From a bacterium (lineage in GTDB: Bacteria; Hydrothermota; 32-111): 32,812 bases of DNA. The translations under genes and the position numbers were made by a program. Below are positions 32,026 to 32,812 of this stretch, in pieces. Each line of letters begins with the position of its first letter. Within the stretch, counting starts at the first letter, position 1. The DNA is taken from contig JAQVDU010000008.1 of the NCBI GenBank assembly GCA_028698175.1, positions 1 to 32,812 of the forward strand, written 5' to 3'. Under the pieces are notes generated by a model that was not told the origin of the DNA, did no database searches, and saw nothing but the letters and a program-made list of their open reading frames with translations.

Positions 32026-32812
32026 TCACTGTACGGGAAACTTAATCGTGAAAATGCTTCCCTTGTTGAGGATGGAAGAGACCTCTATTTTTCCGTTGTA
32101 TTTCTGCACAAGCTTCAAAACAGAGAAGAGCCCTATGCCTGTACCTACAGGCCTGTCGTCCTTTGAAGTGGGCGTAGTTGTTTTTGTGGTGAAGTACATC
32201 TCGAAGAGGCGCTCTTTGACTCTCTCTGACATTCCGCAGCCAGTATCCTCTACGGACAATACGATGTTTCTGTTAAAATACTGGGTTCTGATGATGAGGC
32301 GCTTCACTGAAGAATCGATCATTGAGTCTACTGCATTGTCTATCAAATTGAGAAGCATCATTTTGAAATCATTATAATTTCCCGAAACATAAGGCAGGTT
32401 TTTTTCAAGGTCTGTCTCAAGGTCGATTTTGTTTTTTGAAATAAGCTGTCTTAAAAAATCAATTTCATTTATTACAAGAGAATTCAGACTTATCTCGGAG
32501 TTTTCAGAGTCCTCGGATGCACGGTTCTTCACAAGTATTGACTTAAGCTGCTCTATGACAAAATTGAGATTCTTCATCACTATGTCAAGCTTGAACTCGG
32601 TCATCAGTTCCGGCTTTTTCGAAAGCATAATTTGAAGATATCCTTTGACGTTTGTCAGGGGATTGTTTATGTTGTGCACTATTGATTCGCTGAGCCGCTC
32701 CATTGTGAGCATTCTGTTAAACCTTAAAAGTTCTATCTCCTTCTTCTTTCTCTCTTCAAGCATAACAAGATTCGCCACCGCGTTTATATAGAATATAAAG
32801 AATATGGCGATT
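32026..32812 (-). CDS. Sensor histidine kinase, C-terminal portion (truncated by the window end)
   Basis: ESIVHNINNPLTNVKGYL H-box, NLIDNAVDSM N-box, DTGCGM, GTGIGL; the reading frame continues open to 32812 with a hydrophobic segment IAIFFIFYI, so the ORF-track start at 32778 is probably internal. Confidence 0.88.
   Translation of the reverse strand, partial: IAIFFIFYINAVANLVMLEERKKKEIELLRFNRMLTMERLSESIVHNINNPLTNVKGYLQIMLSKKPELMTEFKLDIVMKNLNFVIEQLKSILVKNRASEDSENSEISLNSLVINEIDFLRQLISKNKIDLETDLEKNLPYVSGNYNDFKMMLLNLIDNAVDSMIDSSVKRLIIRTQYFNRNIVLSVEDTGCGMSERVKERLFEMYFTTKTTTPTSKDDRPVGTGIGLFSVLKLVQKYNGKIEVSSILNKGSIFTIKFPVQ

Noticed and set aside
1-32812. Prophage, integrase or intact transposon
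   Set aside because: No integrase, transposase, capsid or portal-type protein seen; only the TA pair and small repeats hint at mobility.

Overview
This is a gene-dense bacterial window of low to moderate GC. It looks like a Gram-negative-type organism, possibly from the FCB group or a candidate phylum: it has lipoproteins, outer-membrane-like beta-barrels and a type IX-like C-terminal domain. The taxonomy is only an inference. Main blocks from left to right: an AbiEi/AbiEii type IV toxin-antitoxin pair with its own promoter; a 2-oxoglutarate:ferredoxin oxidoreductase operon containing a two-subunit class I fumarase; mfd, three tandem parvulin-type PPIases and a divergent pdxA; an RlmD/RumA-type methyltransferase and a ChaN lipoprotein on the minus strand; prmA and an M23 peptidase; a DUF2089 / LiaF-TM / SHOCT-like operon; an operon led by a small tail-anchored protein made of six perfect-register 16-aa repeats, followed by a duplicated secreted protein, a YkgJ-type protein, a PAS/GAF protein without an output domain and an SLC13/ArsB-like permease; a minus-strand LiaF-TM-like / Gly-rich pair; a roughly 850-bp non-coding region rich in REP/BIME-like palindromes; an EamA transporter; a sigma-54-promoter-like site ahead of a secreted DxDxDG-repeat / beta-barrel / lipoprotein operon; and a histidine kinase cut by the window end. 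The best candidates for undescribed biology are the 6x16-aa repeat protein (20557-20910), the sigma-54-linked envelope operon (29551-32023) and the palindrome/conserved non-coding element family (5921-6063 and 27926-28408). No rRNA, tRNA or CRISPR array was recognised.
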